This document shows, in pieces, positions 31,334 to 41,292 of a stretch of 64,000 nucleotides of DNA. The stretch's first letter is position 1, and every line of letters starts with the position of its first letter. Source of the stretch: Symsagittifera roscoffensis (taxonomy: Eukaryota > Xenacoelomorpha > Acoela > Convolutidae); the NCBI RefSeq assembly GCF_963678635.1, contig NC_087067.1, positions 10,277,716 through 10,341,715 on the forward strand, read 5' to 3'. Made by a program: the position numbers and the translations under genes. The notes beneath the pieces are model-generated. The model saw only the letters and a list, made by a program, of their open reading frames with translations. It did no database searches and was not told where the DNA came from.

Positions 31334-32140
31334 GTGGAAATCTCGGAATTTAACGAGGTCGTGCAGATAGACCATCAGAAGATCTGCATGACCGAAACGG
31401 GATACAATCAGATACTGGTAATTATAGACCACTTCACAAAACTGGCAGAAGCGGTACCGTGTCAGACGGCGCCAGCGGAAGAGACTTGTGATCATTTGAT
31501 AAAGAACTGGATATCACAATATGGATGTCCGATGACATTCCAGTCGGACAATGGGAAAGCCTTCGTGGGGGACTTGACAAAAGAACTGACGAGGAGATCG
31601 CACATTGCCCAAGCACATTCAACAACCTACCATCCTCAAACAAACGGATTAGTGGAGAGGCAGAACAGAACTCTGTTATACATGCTCAGGGTATATTGCT
31701 CGAGATACATGACAGATTGGGACGAATATCTGCCACAAGTGGTAGGGACCTACAACAGCACGCAGCATTCAACAACATGAATCAGTCCTTTCATGATGTT
31801 GACTGTTAGGGAGAGAGCAATGCCCCTGACATTCTTCTATCCAGAATACGAAAGGAAGAAGACGTCGCCGCAAGCGTACGTGATGAAAGCGGCAGATGAC
31901 CACAAGAATTGAACGAGCTCTGTAGAAGAACCACGGCGCAGGCCCAATTGAGACAGCCGAAGAAGTACGATGAAAATATACTTCAGGCAAAACCGTATGC
32001 TTTAGGACAATACGTCTGGGTGTTCTAGAACGTTTAACCCCCAAAAGAGACTAAGTTGCTGAAGAAATGGAGAGGACCGTTTATGATAACAGAGGTACAC
32101 CAACAGGGCCGGATCTATCGCTTGAGTACAGGGCGCGCGG
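31334..32140 (+). pseudogene. Integrase catalytic core and GPY/F-like tail (element B)
   Basis: Integrase inserts the cDNA copy into the host genome. The DDE residues are all present in the open part (to 31780): Asp in VVQIDHQ (codon 31370-31372), Asp in FQSDNGKAF (31547-31549) and Glu in GLVERQNR (31655-31657), giving exactly 35 residues between the last two, the D,D35E signature. From 31780 on, stops and shifts follow. The tail shows GQYVWVF near 32008 and KKWRGPFMITEV near 32060, the GPY/F type of C-terminal domain. Confidence 0.85.
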
Positions 32141-32781
32141 CGCTTTTTAAAAAAATCTTAAATCTTAGGTCCCATCACCTGAAGATTGGTGTGTACCACA
32201 GATCATAGAAGGACTATAGTACCTACTGGTAGAACCAGCATATGAGGTGAACCAGAAAAAGCACCAGAGAAAAGAATGACGGCAACGAGGACGTGAGCAT
32301 GGATGATAACGAGAAGATAGAGGTGGATTCGGACGAAGGGTCTTCAGCGGAGGAAGTTTGAATTGATCCAGAACAGAGCGAAGTACCAAAAGGAACAGAA
32401 CCAGACCAACCAATGACCACATGTACAAGGAAAGGCGATCGCAAACGGACAGGCATGAGATACAACAGGTATGGTGACGACTTCTTCAATGACAATATAC
32501 AACCCGATGAGATAAGAGAGGTGTTGGGGAACGTAGGCAACCTGGTAGCTGATGAAGAATGGCAGATCATCACCGACAGCGATCACCCCTTGCAAGAGGA
32601 CTACTCCGTACCGGAACAAGAAATAGATCTGGAACAGAGCGAGATAGAAAGAATGGAAAGTACAAAACTGAGGGTACTGGAGTGGATGCATAATCTTGAG
32701 AGTGATGAGTCACGTGAAGACAGGAGTTCCACTAAATGGTTGGAAAGCCACCGACCGGCCACTAGAAGTACCACCAGATAA
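32141..32781 (+). pseudogene. Acidic linker after integrase (element B)
   Basis: Acidic, polar sequence. From 32413 it is open for 122 codons to 32781, with MRYNRYGDDF and an Asp/Glu-rich remainder. It joins the GPY/F tail to the macro domain. The reading changes frame near 32780. No catalytic motif recognised. Confidence 0.5.
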
Positions 32782-33439
32782 CTTGAGCCCAGGACCATCG
32801 ACGAGGACATCGATAAATCTTTTTTGTCCGGGGAGTGGGGTAGGAATTATCCACACCAAAAATTTGATGATAAAGAAGCTAAGGGAAGTGAGAGAGACTA
32901 ACGGATTGGAACTGGATCAGTAGGAAACTGAGCATACCATAGGAAGAAATTTCAAGACAAAATTCGAGATACCGAACGGGTATTCAGAGAACATCCTGAT
33001 CACAGAGAGCGACTACATTTTGTCAGATAGGACGAGTGCGATCACAATAACAGCGGAAATGAGCATCAGCACGAGACTGCAAGCAGACTTTAAAAGAGAA
33101 TATCAGAACGTGGAGTTCCTATTCAGGCAGAGGCCAAGGTTGGGAGGAATGGCTGCGCTTCCTCCTTCAGTTTCACAAGTTTTTGGTAAATATCTGTGCT
33201 TCTTGGTGACGAGGGTCAACGAGAGGAACACGATAGACCCCGAGCATGTGATGCTGGCACCAACGAGGTTGAGGGACTTCATGGTCGAAAGAGGAATACA
33301 AGAGGTCTCAATGCCGGTTTACGATCCAAACAGCGGCAGGTTGAGCCCATGGGAGTTATACGCCATCCTACATGTGGTCTTTGAAGAAACGGAGATAATG
33401 GTGCACCTACACAAGAAGTACTACTTGAGTATCGCCTAA
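32696..33439 (+). pseudogene. Macro domain resembling TARG1/OARD1, C-terminal to integrase (element B)
   Basis: Macro domains bind ADP-ribose; TARG1/OARD1-type members remove ADP-ribose from proteins. One frame covers the region with a single TAG at 32921-32923. After it 171 codons are open, and their layout follows the short TARG1-like macro fold: a first strand (NILITES), ILSDRTSAITITAEMS where the family has its nucleotide-binding loop, then a GGMAAL segment, a hydrophobic strand (YLCFLVT), a helix with RLRDFMVERG, and VSMPVYDPNSGRLSPWE. The lysine and aspartate catalytic in human TARG1 (Lys84, Asp125) do not seem conserved, so binding is more likely than hydrolysis. Identity of the fold is my inference from pattern, not a search. 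Confidence 0.6.
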
Positions 33440-33918
33440 GCTTTGAATGGACATGGAAGTCTTGAGTTGGGAGGCACAGGGTTCTTGAGCTAGGTAAAAG
33501 GAGGGCAAGAGTCAGGTAGATGAATTTTAATGTGATTGGCATGACATTTGAAATCTGGAAAATTAATGGTGCTAAAACATAAAATGAATCTGCATGTTTT
33601 TAACATCTAAATAAAATCATATTAATGGAGTTGTCAAGATATTGTCTTAAAGGTATTAATGGGGGGTTTTAGGCTAGGTATGGGCAAAAGCATCTTAGTC
33701 TAAAAACAAATTCTATTTTCAGATTGATTTGCAAATTGAATTGACAATCAAATTACACTCACTCGAACAGAATAAAAGAAATCTCGAACGGTTCTTCACT
33801 AGCAATACTAGATGAGGATATTTCTTGAGTTGATTTGACAGAAGTATATCTTGAGTTGGTTTGGTAATGGTATTTCTTGTGTTGGTTGACACGTGAGATT
33901 GCTAGGAAAGAATCAACG
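33440..33918. other. Spacer between pol and polyprotein 2 (element B)
   Basis: AT-rich, no credible coding frame. At 33818-33895 a 25-30 base unit around TTTCTTGAGTTGATTTG occurs three times in degenerate form. As the gap between the two large reading frames it may hold the signal by which polyprotein 2 is expressed (separate promoter, splice acceptor or internal initiation); nothing specific is recognisable. Confidence 0.45.
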
Positions 33919-35100
33919 ATGACGGAACGTTTCTGGAAGCCTATGCCAGCAGCGCTCAAAAAACTCACCCCTGATGAGCAATACAAGCGCTCGAGGGAAC
34001 TTGATTATACGCAAGTGGACGAAAGACTGGTGGTAATGTTGAATGCCATCCTGCAACTGGAAGCGCAAGACGAGTGCAGGCAGTCAGCGACGGAAGCCGT
34101 GTTGATGTTGGGATACCTTTCAGACGGAGTACCAAACCAGGAGCAGACCAGATGGCTATCCTGGAATGCGGATGGATGCCTGGGAGGGCATGATCTTGCG
34201 AGGAACCCTGGCTGGAGTAGCGACACGGAATATGGTGCGGGAGAATTTCCACTTCCGACTAGACCTCCAGCAGGAGCAGCGACTCAGTCCACAAGTAAGC
34301 CACCGTCAAAGTTCCGCTCGCAACAAACACAGTAGTCGTATCCGGATCTCGGCAGCATGAAGAGAGAGTTGAAAAGAGCCCAAAGGGAACGGGACAAAGC
34401 CCGTCTGGATAGGGATCAGGCGATTCCTGAAAGGGATCAAGCCAAGCATGATCGCGAGCAGGCAATATTTAAGCGGGACAAGGCGATTCTTGATCGGGAT
34501 CTGCTGATGGCCGAACAAGTACAAGAGGAGAGGCTACAAGAAAACGAAGCTAATTGTTGAAAAATAAATACAGAAATAGAGCGACTACAAAGGAGGCAGC
34601 AAGCGGTCGCGATTGGTAAAGAGAAAAAGAGGACTACGACTGAACCGGCTGTCATGAGATCGAGACCGGAGTCGCGAATGGAGGTAGACGAAGCTCCTCG
34701 AGCGGGCGGTCTCTTCAACTTGGACCGCGCAGTCCAAGAACACTTGAATGAGGGCCTGGAAGCACGGACGACTCCCGAGCCGGTTCTTTCCCTGCGCAAT
34801 CTAGAGGCAAACCCAGTTAAGCCTTTAATGGAAATCTCGCTGCTGGTTTTAACGCCCAGTGCAACCAGTAGTAGTCAAATCGGGACGGGCACGTCGCGCC
34901 TCAGGGAGTTGCAACAGAGGTTGCAGTCAAGGGCTCGAGAGAATTTAGAACGAGAAGAGCGACCACCGACTTGGAGAGAACACCATGTGAGGATTGTAAT
35001 AATCGCAAGTTACAAGAAGAGAACAGACGGTGCCTATCACAGGCATAACCGGATGGATTGGACTGCCGCGCAGCGCGCGAGGAAGGATGCCTTCCACGAC
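33919..35100 (+). pseudogene. Polyprotein 2 N-terminal region with repetitive coiled coil (element B)
   Basis: It begins at an ATG in a frame that stays open from 33877 and continues past TAG (34333-34335) and TGA (34558-34560). After about 140 residues ending in a Pro/Ser/Gln-rich stretch, a highly charged coiled coil runs from 34357 with a recurring 7-8 residue pattern of the kind DRDQAI / ERDQAK / DREQAI. It then passes a second mixed region into the SGNH module. Copy A has lost this part. The ATG is preceded by the spacer described above, so it is a good candidate for the true start of polyprotein 2. Confidence 0.6.
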
Positions 35101-35634
35101 GCTTCTTCGGCTAAAAATTTACACAGCCCAGGATACCCCAGTCCACTTGATTATAGGGGCAGCCTCATACGGGTGTTGACACGAATCCAGGCGCATTGGC
35201 AGGTGGAGATCTTGAGTTTTTCTGGTGCTGCAACACATAGATGCTGGCGTCGCTGGAAATGCTGGAGATGACGAAAATCTACACGGTCATGCTGATGCTA
35301 GGAACCAATGACGTGTAGAGGCGAACAGAGGAAAGTGATGAGGCTACACGAGAAGATGAGTTGCATTCTTGAGAAGTTGAGGATTTATCTAGATCCAGCC
35401 ATACTCACTATCTGCACTGTCCCGTATAACATGATGGCTGATCAGAACGCGAGGGAGATGAACGACAGGGTGCGCAATCTCAATGAAATTATCAGGCAGA
35501 TACAGCAAAGAAGCGTACTCCCCGTGAAACTACTCGATTTGACAAGCATGATGGAGCACTCCCTTCCGGATGATGCGTGTGTTGGCTCTGAGGGGATTCT
35601 ACGAGTTAGCAGATGTCTTGATTGTGCTGGATGA
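35101..35634 (+). pseudogene. SGNH hydrolase module, inactivated (element B)
   Basis: Homologous to the copy A module: SLIRVL, a glycine block (LSFSGAAT), GTNDV in a neighbouring frame near 35305-35325, and TICTVPYNM. In the nucleophile block the reading is RGSL, with the Asp of GDS lost through a small deletion. A one-base shift separates the glycine block from GTNDV. The last block (DxxH) is missing because the sequence jumps near 35580 into the equivalent of copy A 7690. Inactive. Confidence 0.65.
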
Positions 35635-35997
35635 GGTTCTCTGCCTTGAGGTGTCGAATCTCGCCAGACAGCTGAAGTTCAACCCGGAGATTGGGGACGA
35701 TCATCCCGCGATAACCCATCTAACAGCCAGCCTGTGGTTCCGGAGCATGATCTGACAATCAAGAGCTCCACCAGCAGTGCGAGAGGACCAAAAATTGAAA
35801 GAAGGAATGTGGCCGAGAAACAATTAGAGTCGATAGGATATCGCTTATCACAAGAAAGAGGGAGGTGGCCGTTTCTGAACCCGAGGCTTGAGAATGCGAC
35901 GGACAAGACAAGGAAAAATGCTCCACCCCTAATCAAACAAATATGGAACTTTCTTGAGGAGCAGCTCGGTGGAAGGCTCGATGCCCCCTATGTTTGA
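35600..35997 (+). pseudogene. Fragment of the large central domain of polyprotein 2 (element B)
   Basis: LIVLDEVLCLEVSNLARQLKFNP and the following DDHP match the copy A central domain near 7685-7770. The open piece 35734-35997 matches the next helical part (NPRLENA and FLEEQL against copy A TPRVAALG and FLVKEV). Roughly the last 700 bases of the domain in copy A are absent here. Frames change at about 35735. Confidence 0.55.
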
Positions 35998-36545
35998 GGT
36001 TCGAGATGTCTTGAGAACACTCGAGGAGGCTGAACTCGAAAACAAACTGCCAATTTACGACGATGGAAGGATGATCGTGGAGGAGGATCATATGGTACTG
36101 AAGGACGATATGATGTTTGGCACGAGAAAGTACCGAGCGCCTCATGGTCTGGAGGAGTTAGAGTTCAGGCAAGAAGGCAAAAGGCTGAATGCAGCAGGAC
36201 CTCTGGATGTATCCCTCACGGAGTATGAGGCAGCAGACGCGACGACACCTTCACCCCTGTCTGTGGGAACCCCAGGAGAGAGAAGGAACCTTCCAGTGTG
36301 GAACAGGTTCACTGCCGCGCTAGAGAGGAACCAGCCAGAGTCAGGAGAGGGGGAGAGTGTGGACGAAACTCTCAGCGAAGATGGAGAGTAAATGGAAGTG
36401 GGAAATACGCCAGACGGAGGGGCAAGGGCAACGAACAGGGAGTTTAGTCTCGGCACCACACGTGAGCTACTACAAGAGCTGAGTGGGGACGACTGGGCAA
36501 ACACGGCCACCCCACTTCTAGGGGTCTCCCCGGAAGAATCTTGAG
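35990..36545 (+). pseudogene. Polyprotein 2 acidic segment (element B)
   Basis: The open frame to 36391 corresponds to the middle of the copy A 8789-10357 segment; both have a short strand-rich start (FGTRKYRAPHGLEEL against TRTFLAPFGYEEI), then become Ser-, Glu- and Pro-rich. After TAA the same kind of composition continues to 36545 with stops. No function recognised. Confidence 0.5.
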
Positions 36546-36923
36546 TTGCCATTGACGAGTGAACAATCCAACATAGGTATGGTGCTCCTAACCGACGAAG
36601 CAAGGGAGGAGAACACATTTCAAGGCAACAAAGATATGTTCTTGAGCACGTTGGATGAGAAGGCATGGCGAAATTTTATGGATGAGTTCAACCAGAGGGT
36701 GGAAAACAAAGTTGGAACAGATGCCTTCAAGGAAGAGCTGTGGAACACAGTAGTGAAGTTTGGAGAGCCATTCCTGATCGCCACTAGACTAGACGAGAAA
36801 GGAAGGAAAGGGCTGCTCGAGAAGATGATTCGCCTAAGGAAGCAGAAGCAGGACGTCGGGGCCAACCCATGTAAAGATACCTTTTTTCTAAACATAAAAA
36901 CCGATGATAAAAAAAAAGACTAA
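36546..36923 (+). pseudogene. Polyprotein 2 conserved helical block (element B)
   Basis: An open frame of 125 codons with FLSTLDEKAWRNFMDEFN and EELWNTVVKFGEPFLIATRL, aligned in order with copy A FLGTLPEKEWELHHRDHEN and EEVWTVVQSYGTQSILKVGL (near 9890-10045). The conserved spacing between the two helices makes this a real domain of unknown type. The right end runs into an A-rich stretch and is broken. Confidence 0.55.
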
Positions 36924-37482
36924 TATTAATATTAAAAAGAGAAGGGGGAGGCAAGACTTGGATAGGGACCTGGACAAAGGAGTGGAGTCAGTAATGGTGG
37001 TGACAATGCCCCGAGTAACGGAATAAGGTCTAGGAAGAGGAAAAGGTAGATAGAGGAAACGAGTCCTTCGGCGGATGCGGTTTCAGTTAAGAATCTAAAA
37101 GAGACGGCTCCCATGATTCTAGCGCGAGGGAAACAGCGGCCTACAAGAGCAGCTCAGCACCCAGGAGGCTAGCCGAGATGCTGCGGGAAACGGAAGCCTC
37201 GACGACTCCGGGAACGGAGGATGACTTCAAACCCCAGAAGACAAATGAGTAGTGGGGTTCGACTAGCGGACGGACGTGGGAAGTGGACATCCGCAAGGCG
37301 TGGCTTTCGACGCAACACCAGGCCATTGGGAAGCAAGTGACGGGCGATCCCCTCGAGAGGAATGCGACGAAGAATACCGCTCGGCCTTGGGGGATTGCTC
37401 TGGAGACCACGAAAGAACTGGAGAATCGCCTGAGGGAGCTTGATCGCGGGGCAAGTGAACAAGTGAGACTGTCACGGAGCAA
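36924..37482 (+). pseudogene. Polyprotein 2 degraded basic segment (element B)
   Basis: Many stops in all frames. The best piece is 37283-37486, open and rich in Arg, Lys and Glu, leading toward the zinc-motif segment with an overlap of four bases. It corresponds by position to copy A 10360-11700, but similarity is weak by eye. Confidence 0.35.
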
Positions 37483-38127
37483 GTGAGACCGTCTCCACTC
37501 AAGGATGAAGATTTGGGGAACCTGAATGTGGTGCACAAACTAACCTTACCTCATCGAAAGGAATCGGAGGAAACGACGAGCAAGCAAAAAAAACTAGTGA
37601 AGAAGATGGAACCGGGTAGTTGTCTGGACCTGGTGTGTGGAGGTGGAGAACATGCCTGTGATGGACGATCCTGCATCAAAATACAATCTTTTCATAAGGA
37701 AGACCTAGCCACGTGGTTTAGTGACATCACGGTGAAGGAGAAAAGTGAGGCGCAGATAGTGGCTGAATAGTATACGAGCACCACCGTGAACATAGGGACG
37801 GCGTTGAGGTTCTTTTCGAGGTTGTGCAGCTTGCAATCACTGGAGATGCTAGAATCCGAACACCAATTAGTGACGGCGTTGAGCGTGGAGTCAAGGCATG
37901 GAGTGATGCAGATGGTCCAAAAGGACATCAGAGGATGGAAAATCGGTCTTGAGGCGAAGATGGGATTTCCCGTGAGTGAAGACTACAGTTTGCCAACGAA
38001 TGCAAAATCTCTAGTGGGATCGGTGATGGCCAATCTGTGTGGAAGCTACTATCCATTACATATGACGATGGTGGAAGCATCCAGTCAGAGGGTATTAATT
38101 GACAAAGCCTTCTCGATACCCAAGTGA
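37483..38127 (+). pseudogene. Polyprotein 2 segment with conserved CX4CX4HXCX4C motif (element B)
   Basis: One frame throughout, with TAG at 37768-37770 and TGA at 38125-38127. The motif at 37621-37674 begins PGSCL and has the same cysteine/histidine spacing and the same 18-codon length as in the element A tail, although flanking residues are largely different. Such retention across divergent copies points to selection on a metal-binding knuckle while the elements were active. Downstream are RLCSLQSLEMLE, an LVGS...LC segment and IDKAFSIPK, all shared with the element A tail. Confidence 0.7.
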
Positions 38128-39093
38128 TTACGCCTGGCTCGCATGTCGCATCACTCACACCGACTGTTTTGGAAAATCCCGGGAGCTGTGCAGGAGGACC
38201 AAATAGAAAACTTGGGTAAGATCTGCGGGGAGGAACTCTTGAGCTTGGAAAACGAGAACACGAGTGATTTCGAGAGACAAAACACGATCGGGAAAGCGAT
38301 GAATAGTGCCCCAGCTATTGAAGGAATTGACGTAACACATGAGATGAAGATGGAGTTTGAGCCTCTGTTGGAAGCTTCGGGAGAACGCAACCTCCGAAGT
38401 ATCAACCTGACACATGGGGAATGCCCATGCCACTGCCTGGCGCAGACAGTGTGGTATCCGGAGCATTCGAACCTCTCCTTGATATGGGACGTGGAAGAAA
38501 TTCGGTCAGTCGGGTTACCTGACCATCAGCAGAAGGTCACTTTTTTCGTGGTGAGCTCGATGCTGGCGTTGCGATGGATCGAGGAAAATATGACGAAATA
38601 TCGAGAGTCGAGAGCACCTACAGCGGACTCAATACATGCCATTGACTTCAACCGGAGGCTTGAGTTGTTTGAGACTGCGTGCAGAGTGTTCTCTATAACT
38701 ATGGAGGTGAGGCACATGTGGAGTCGCATAAGGTTCTTCCCATGGTTTCGAGCCACGTTGACGTCTTGGTTAATTACGGTGACGAAAGATCACATGAAGA
38801 AACATCAGAAGGAGTATCGACAGTTCCTGGCCGAAATTGGACCGGAAGTTTTCAAGAGGCCCTTGTTAACCCATCGTAATGCGATAACCACGGGTTGGAA
38901 AAAAGTTTATAGAGTGTCTCGAGACAATACCAAAGCGAGGTAGTCGATATTGGAGCAAAACTTGGCGAAGAACGTGAGCATCAGTTTGCACAATTCCTTT
39001 TGCCGGAATAGGGAATCTAAAGTGAAGGGTCTACCAAATCAGGCGAAAAGACTTCAAGAGCATAGGGAGTATTGCGGTCCTACGAACAGCTGA
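38128..39093 (+). pseudogene. Conserved C-terminal domain of polyprotein 2 (element B)
   Basis: It continues the previous frame after the TGA, is open for 266 codons to TAG at 38941-38943, and reads on to TGA at 39091-39093. Shared blocks with element A, in order: LRLARM, DFERQ, EPLLEASGERN, PCHCL, LIWDVEEI, LFETACRVFSITMEV, PWFRATLTSWL, THRNAITT, and finally LHNSFCRNRES just before the end. This frame does not contain the shift seen in both element A tails, confirming that the shift is damage there. Family unknown. Confidence 0.7.
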
Positions 39094-39658
39094 AAGCATG
39101 GAAGCAGATCGTAATTAGTTCCGATGACGAAGAAGAACTGGCAACGCAGATTACGATGTCGAATGTGTCAGGACCCAGTACCTCGAAGACAAGGAGCACG
39201 AACTGAGGAGGGTGTTCAGGGATTGATTCTTGAGTCGTGAGTGGGACAAAGAAAAAGGGGCTTGAGTGTGAACTCAGATGAAATCTGAGGGCACGGAAAA
39301 GAAATTTTAATTAAAAAATATTGTTACTAGTATATTATAACTACTATATAAATCAAAATGCCGCATGACAATTTTCTGAATGGGTTAAACAAAGGAAAAT
39401 TTAATCATTAGCTTACAAAGCGGAAACTCAGGGTGCAGGTGTATGCAGATTCTGACTGCTGTTTAGCGATAATGTGACAGTTTTGCCTGGTTGTTAATTT
39501 TGGGGTGTAGATAAAGTTAAATCTGCTGCAAACTTCTGTAAGTGACCACTGGCACTGTATCTTGAGACACACTCAACTTTTTAGGGGCTAACTGACAGAC
39601 GACGACACGCGATGAGGACATCGATCTTGATCCTGAGTCCGGGGATTATTTGCCAGTC
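39094..39658. other. Non-coding region after element B
   Basis: No credible gene. A degraded coding remnant may reach about 39220; the rest is AT-rich. Confidence 0.4.
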
Positions 39659-39940
39659 GGTCATATTTGGAAGTTTGACCTTGAGAAAAACGTTTAGTCT
39701 TGTTTTTGGGGTGAAATGCAATTTTTCGAAAATTCGAATTGAGCATGTCATGCTCAAGTTTCTCTAGAAAATGGAACAAATCAGAAAAAATAAGATCAGA
39801 AGAATCGAACTACAATCGCGGGAAAGTAGTCAAAAATAGCAGCGGTAAATTGCTATTCGCAATTTCCAAAACATAATTCGAACGAGAGTAGAGCTGTCTT
39901 GTTCGTGGCAGGAGACAGAATAATCGCGAGTGAAAGGAGA
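39659..39940. repeat. Terminal-repeat-like block shared with 21076-21288
   Basis: Same block as upstream of the complete inverted-repeat element, here with about 70 additional bases in the middle. It lies 560 bases after the end of polyprotein 2 and may be the 3' terminal repeat of element B. It abuts an inverted-repeat arm at the same position as the other copy. Confidence 0.6.
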
Positions 39941-40287
39941 GAGTAAGGGCGAGTTTTTAGGTTGATCCATCTGAAATGGATCAAGGTCCACCGTCTAATA
40001 AAGAGTAACTATACATAAGGTTCAGACCCTGTTTTTAACGGCGTTCGTGTAGTTTAGGAATTTTGAGACCTAATTATGGTGGCGTTCTTCTTTTCTAAAT
40101 GGGGGGGATTTTGGTAGTGGCATTGAAACTGTAACAAGGGTTTTAGTCTCACGTCGCAAGAGAACCGAATTGGCTCTGACCGGTTGAGGTAGAAAAACAC
40201 AAGAGATAGTGTCCCTGACTCTTGAGCCAATGGTTATAGGGCCTATTTTTCTTTAACCTCATATGTGACTTAAGTAGGCGACTGTTA
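39941..40287. mobile_element. Left arm of a third terminal-inverted-repeat element
   Basis: Matches the left arm of copies 1 and 2, including the hairpin TTGATCCAT-CTGAA-ATGGATCAA (39962-39984) and the first 25 bases of the interior (AAGTAGGCGACTGTTA). It then stops and unrelated coding sequence begins. No right arm is present before the N gap. Confidence 0.75.
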
Positions 40288-40821
40288 CACAGTCACCGGC
40301 CTTTCTTTGAACAGCAATACCTTGAACAGAAGGAAGAATTCACAAGCATTCACAAGGAACAGCAACCTCTGGCCAGTAAGCAGATTATCCTCTGGCACGA
40401 TGAGCTGAACAACAGCATATCCTCCAATCGAACTACCTACTATACGCCCTGCCCACTTGATGAACTACTGGCGTATCTACAATCAAAGCGAAGACAAATA
40501 AATGCCATTGTCTACTGCAGGAGAACGGGCACTCCCGATATTTTTGAGTATCTGCGGAAGACAGAGATAATCCTCATAGAGACAACTGACATCCTTATCT
40601 CTAGAAGTAAGAGACAGAATCCTGCGGTCCTCAGAGAATATCTTCAACTGCACCAGTCAAGCGAATTGGAATTGAAGTCACTACGGGTGGTGCTGCCCCA
40701 TCGAGACCACCTGGAAGGCATTTTCTCAAAGATACGGGCCCAGACCAAGAAATCATCGCAAGGACGCCGCAGGGCAAAGGCGCGGAGAGCGGAGGTGTTG
40801 GCTGCCACCACCACTCCTTAG
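40288..40821 (+). pseudogene. Unrecognised retroelement-type reading frame, 5' truncated
   Basis: Open from within the inverted-repeat arm to TAG at 40819-40821, about 175 codons without an ATG at the left edge. It contains ILWHDELNNSISSN, a hydrophobic strand with VYCRRTGTPDIF, a DILISRSKRQNP segment and a very basic C-terminus (Lys/Arg/Gln-rich). I recall similar reading frames from cnidarian repeats, but cannot name a family. It is followed by a retroelement fragment in the same orientation, so the two may be consecutive reading frames of one element. The 5' part was lost at the junction with the inverted-repeat arm. Confidence 0.45.
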
Positions 40822-40855
40822 ATTGGTCCTGAAAAGATAACTCACTTGAAAACTT

Positions 40856-41292
40856 GTGTTAGGTTGTTTAAAAAATTTTCATAAATTTAATAGCAGTTTC
40901 CTGAGAATTAAATATCTGAGAAAAAGTCTCGATAACGACATTATACCAAATTTTTTACGGTTTCGCGTGCCTGATAACGGTGTTTATTCAAATCAAGCGG
41001 TGCACAGCTTTCAATTGAGACTCATGAGATCTGAGATAGGCCAGGCAAATGCGGATAGTGCCTAGGCATCGGGTAACCTAGTAAAAGCAAGGGAGGTAGT
41101 GAGAAGAGGTATAGATAAGAAGTGGTGGCCTTCGGTAATATTCTATCTGAACCTGCAAGCAAGGTGTAGTGTCAATAACCTGATAAGCCGACACAAGAAA
41201 AAGCTTAAAAAACTTTCGGAAAGACATGATAGACCATTAAAAAAGCTGAAAGAAAGGTCAGTTTTTTTAGATGAAGTGATTTTGCCGCTTTG
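40856..41292 (+). pseudogene. N-terminal part of a reverse-transcriptase-type protein, possibly Penelope-like, cut by the N gap
   Basis: One frame crosses TAG at 41063-41065 and runs into the gap. Features are LRKSLDNDIIPNFLRFRVP, a WWPSVIF segment, a Lys-rich stretch (SRHKKKLKKLSERHDRP) and SVFLDEVILPL. This layout, a basic helical lead with a conserved step before the polymerase fingers, resembles the N-terminal region of Penelope-like or related RTs of cnidarians. The catalytic domain would lie in the gap, so the class cannot be fixed. Confidence 0.35.

Larger units (their letters stand above)
24903..39093 (+). mobile_element. Giant Ty3/gypsy-like retroelement, copy B, with macro domain and second polyprotein
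   Basis: Order: gag (coiled coil, capsid, two knuckles), protease, RT, RNase H, integrase, GPY/F segment, acidic linker, macro domain, a 480-base spacer, then polyprotein 2 (coiled coil, SGNH, several unknown blocks, CX4CX4HXCX4C motif, C-terminal domain). Compared with copy A the shared blocks are clearly homologous but strongly diverged, so these are two families, not recent sisters. It is full of single-base damage and at least three internal deletions in polyprotein 2. Terminal repeats were not matched; a candidate 3' terminal block lies at 39659-39940. Confidence 0.8.

Noticed and set aside
33440-33918. Possible env-like gene between pol and polyprotein 2
   Set aside because: No open frame, signal peptide or membrane segment in the spacer; polyprotein 2 itself shows no fusion or transmembrane layout.
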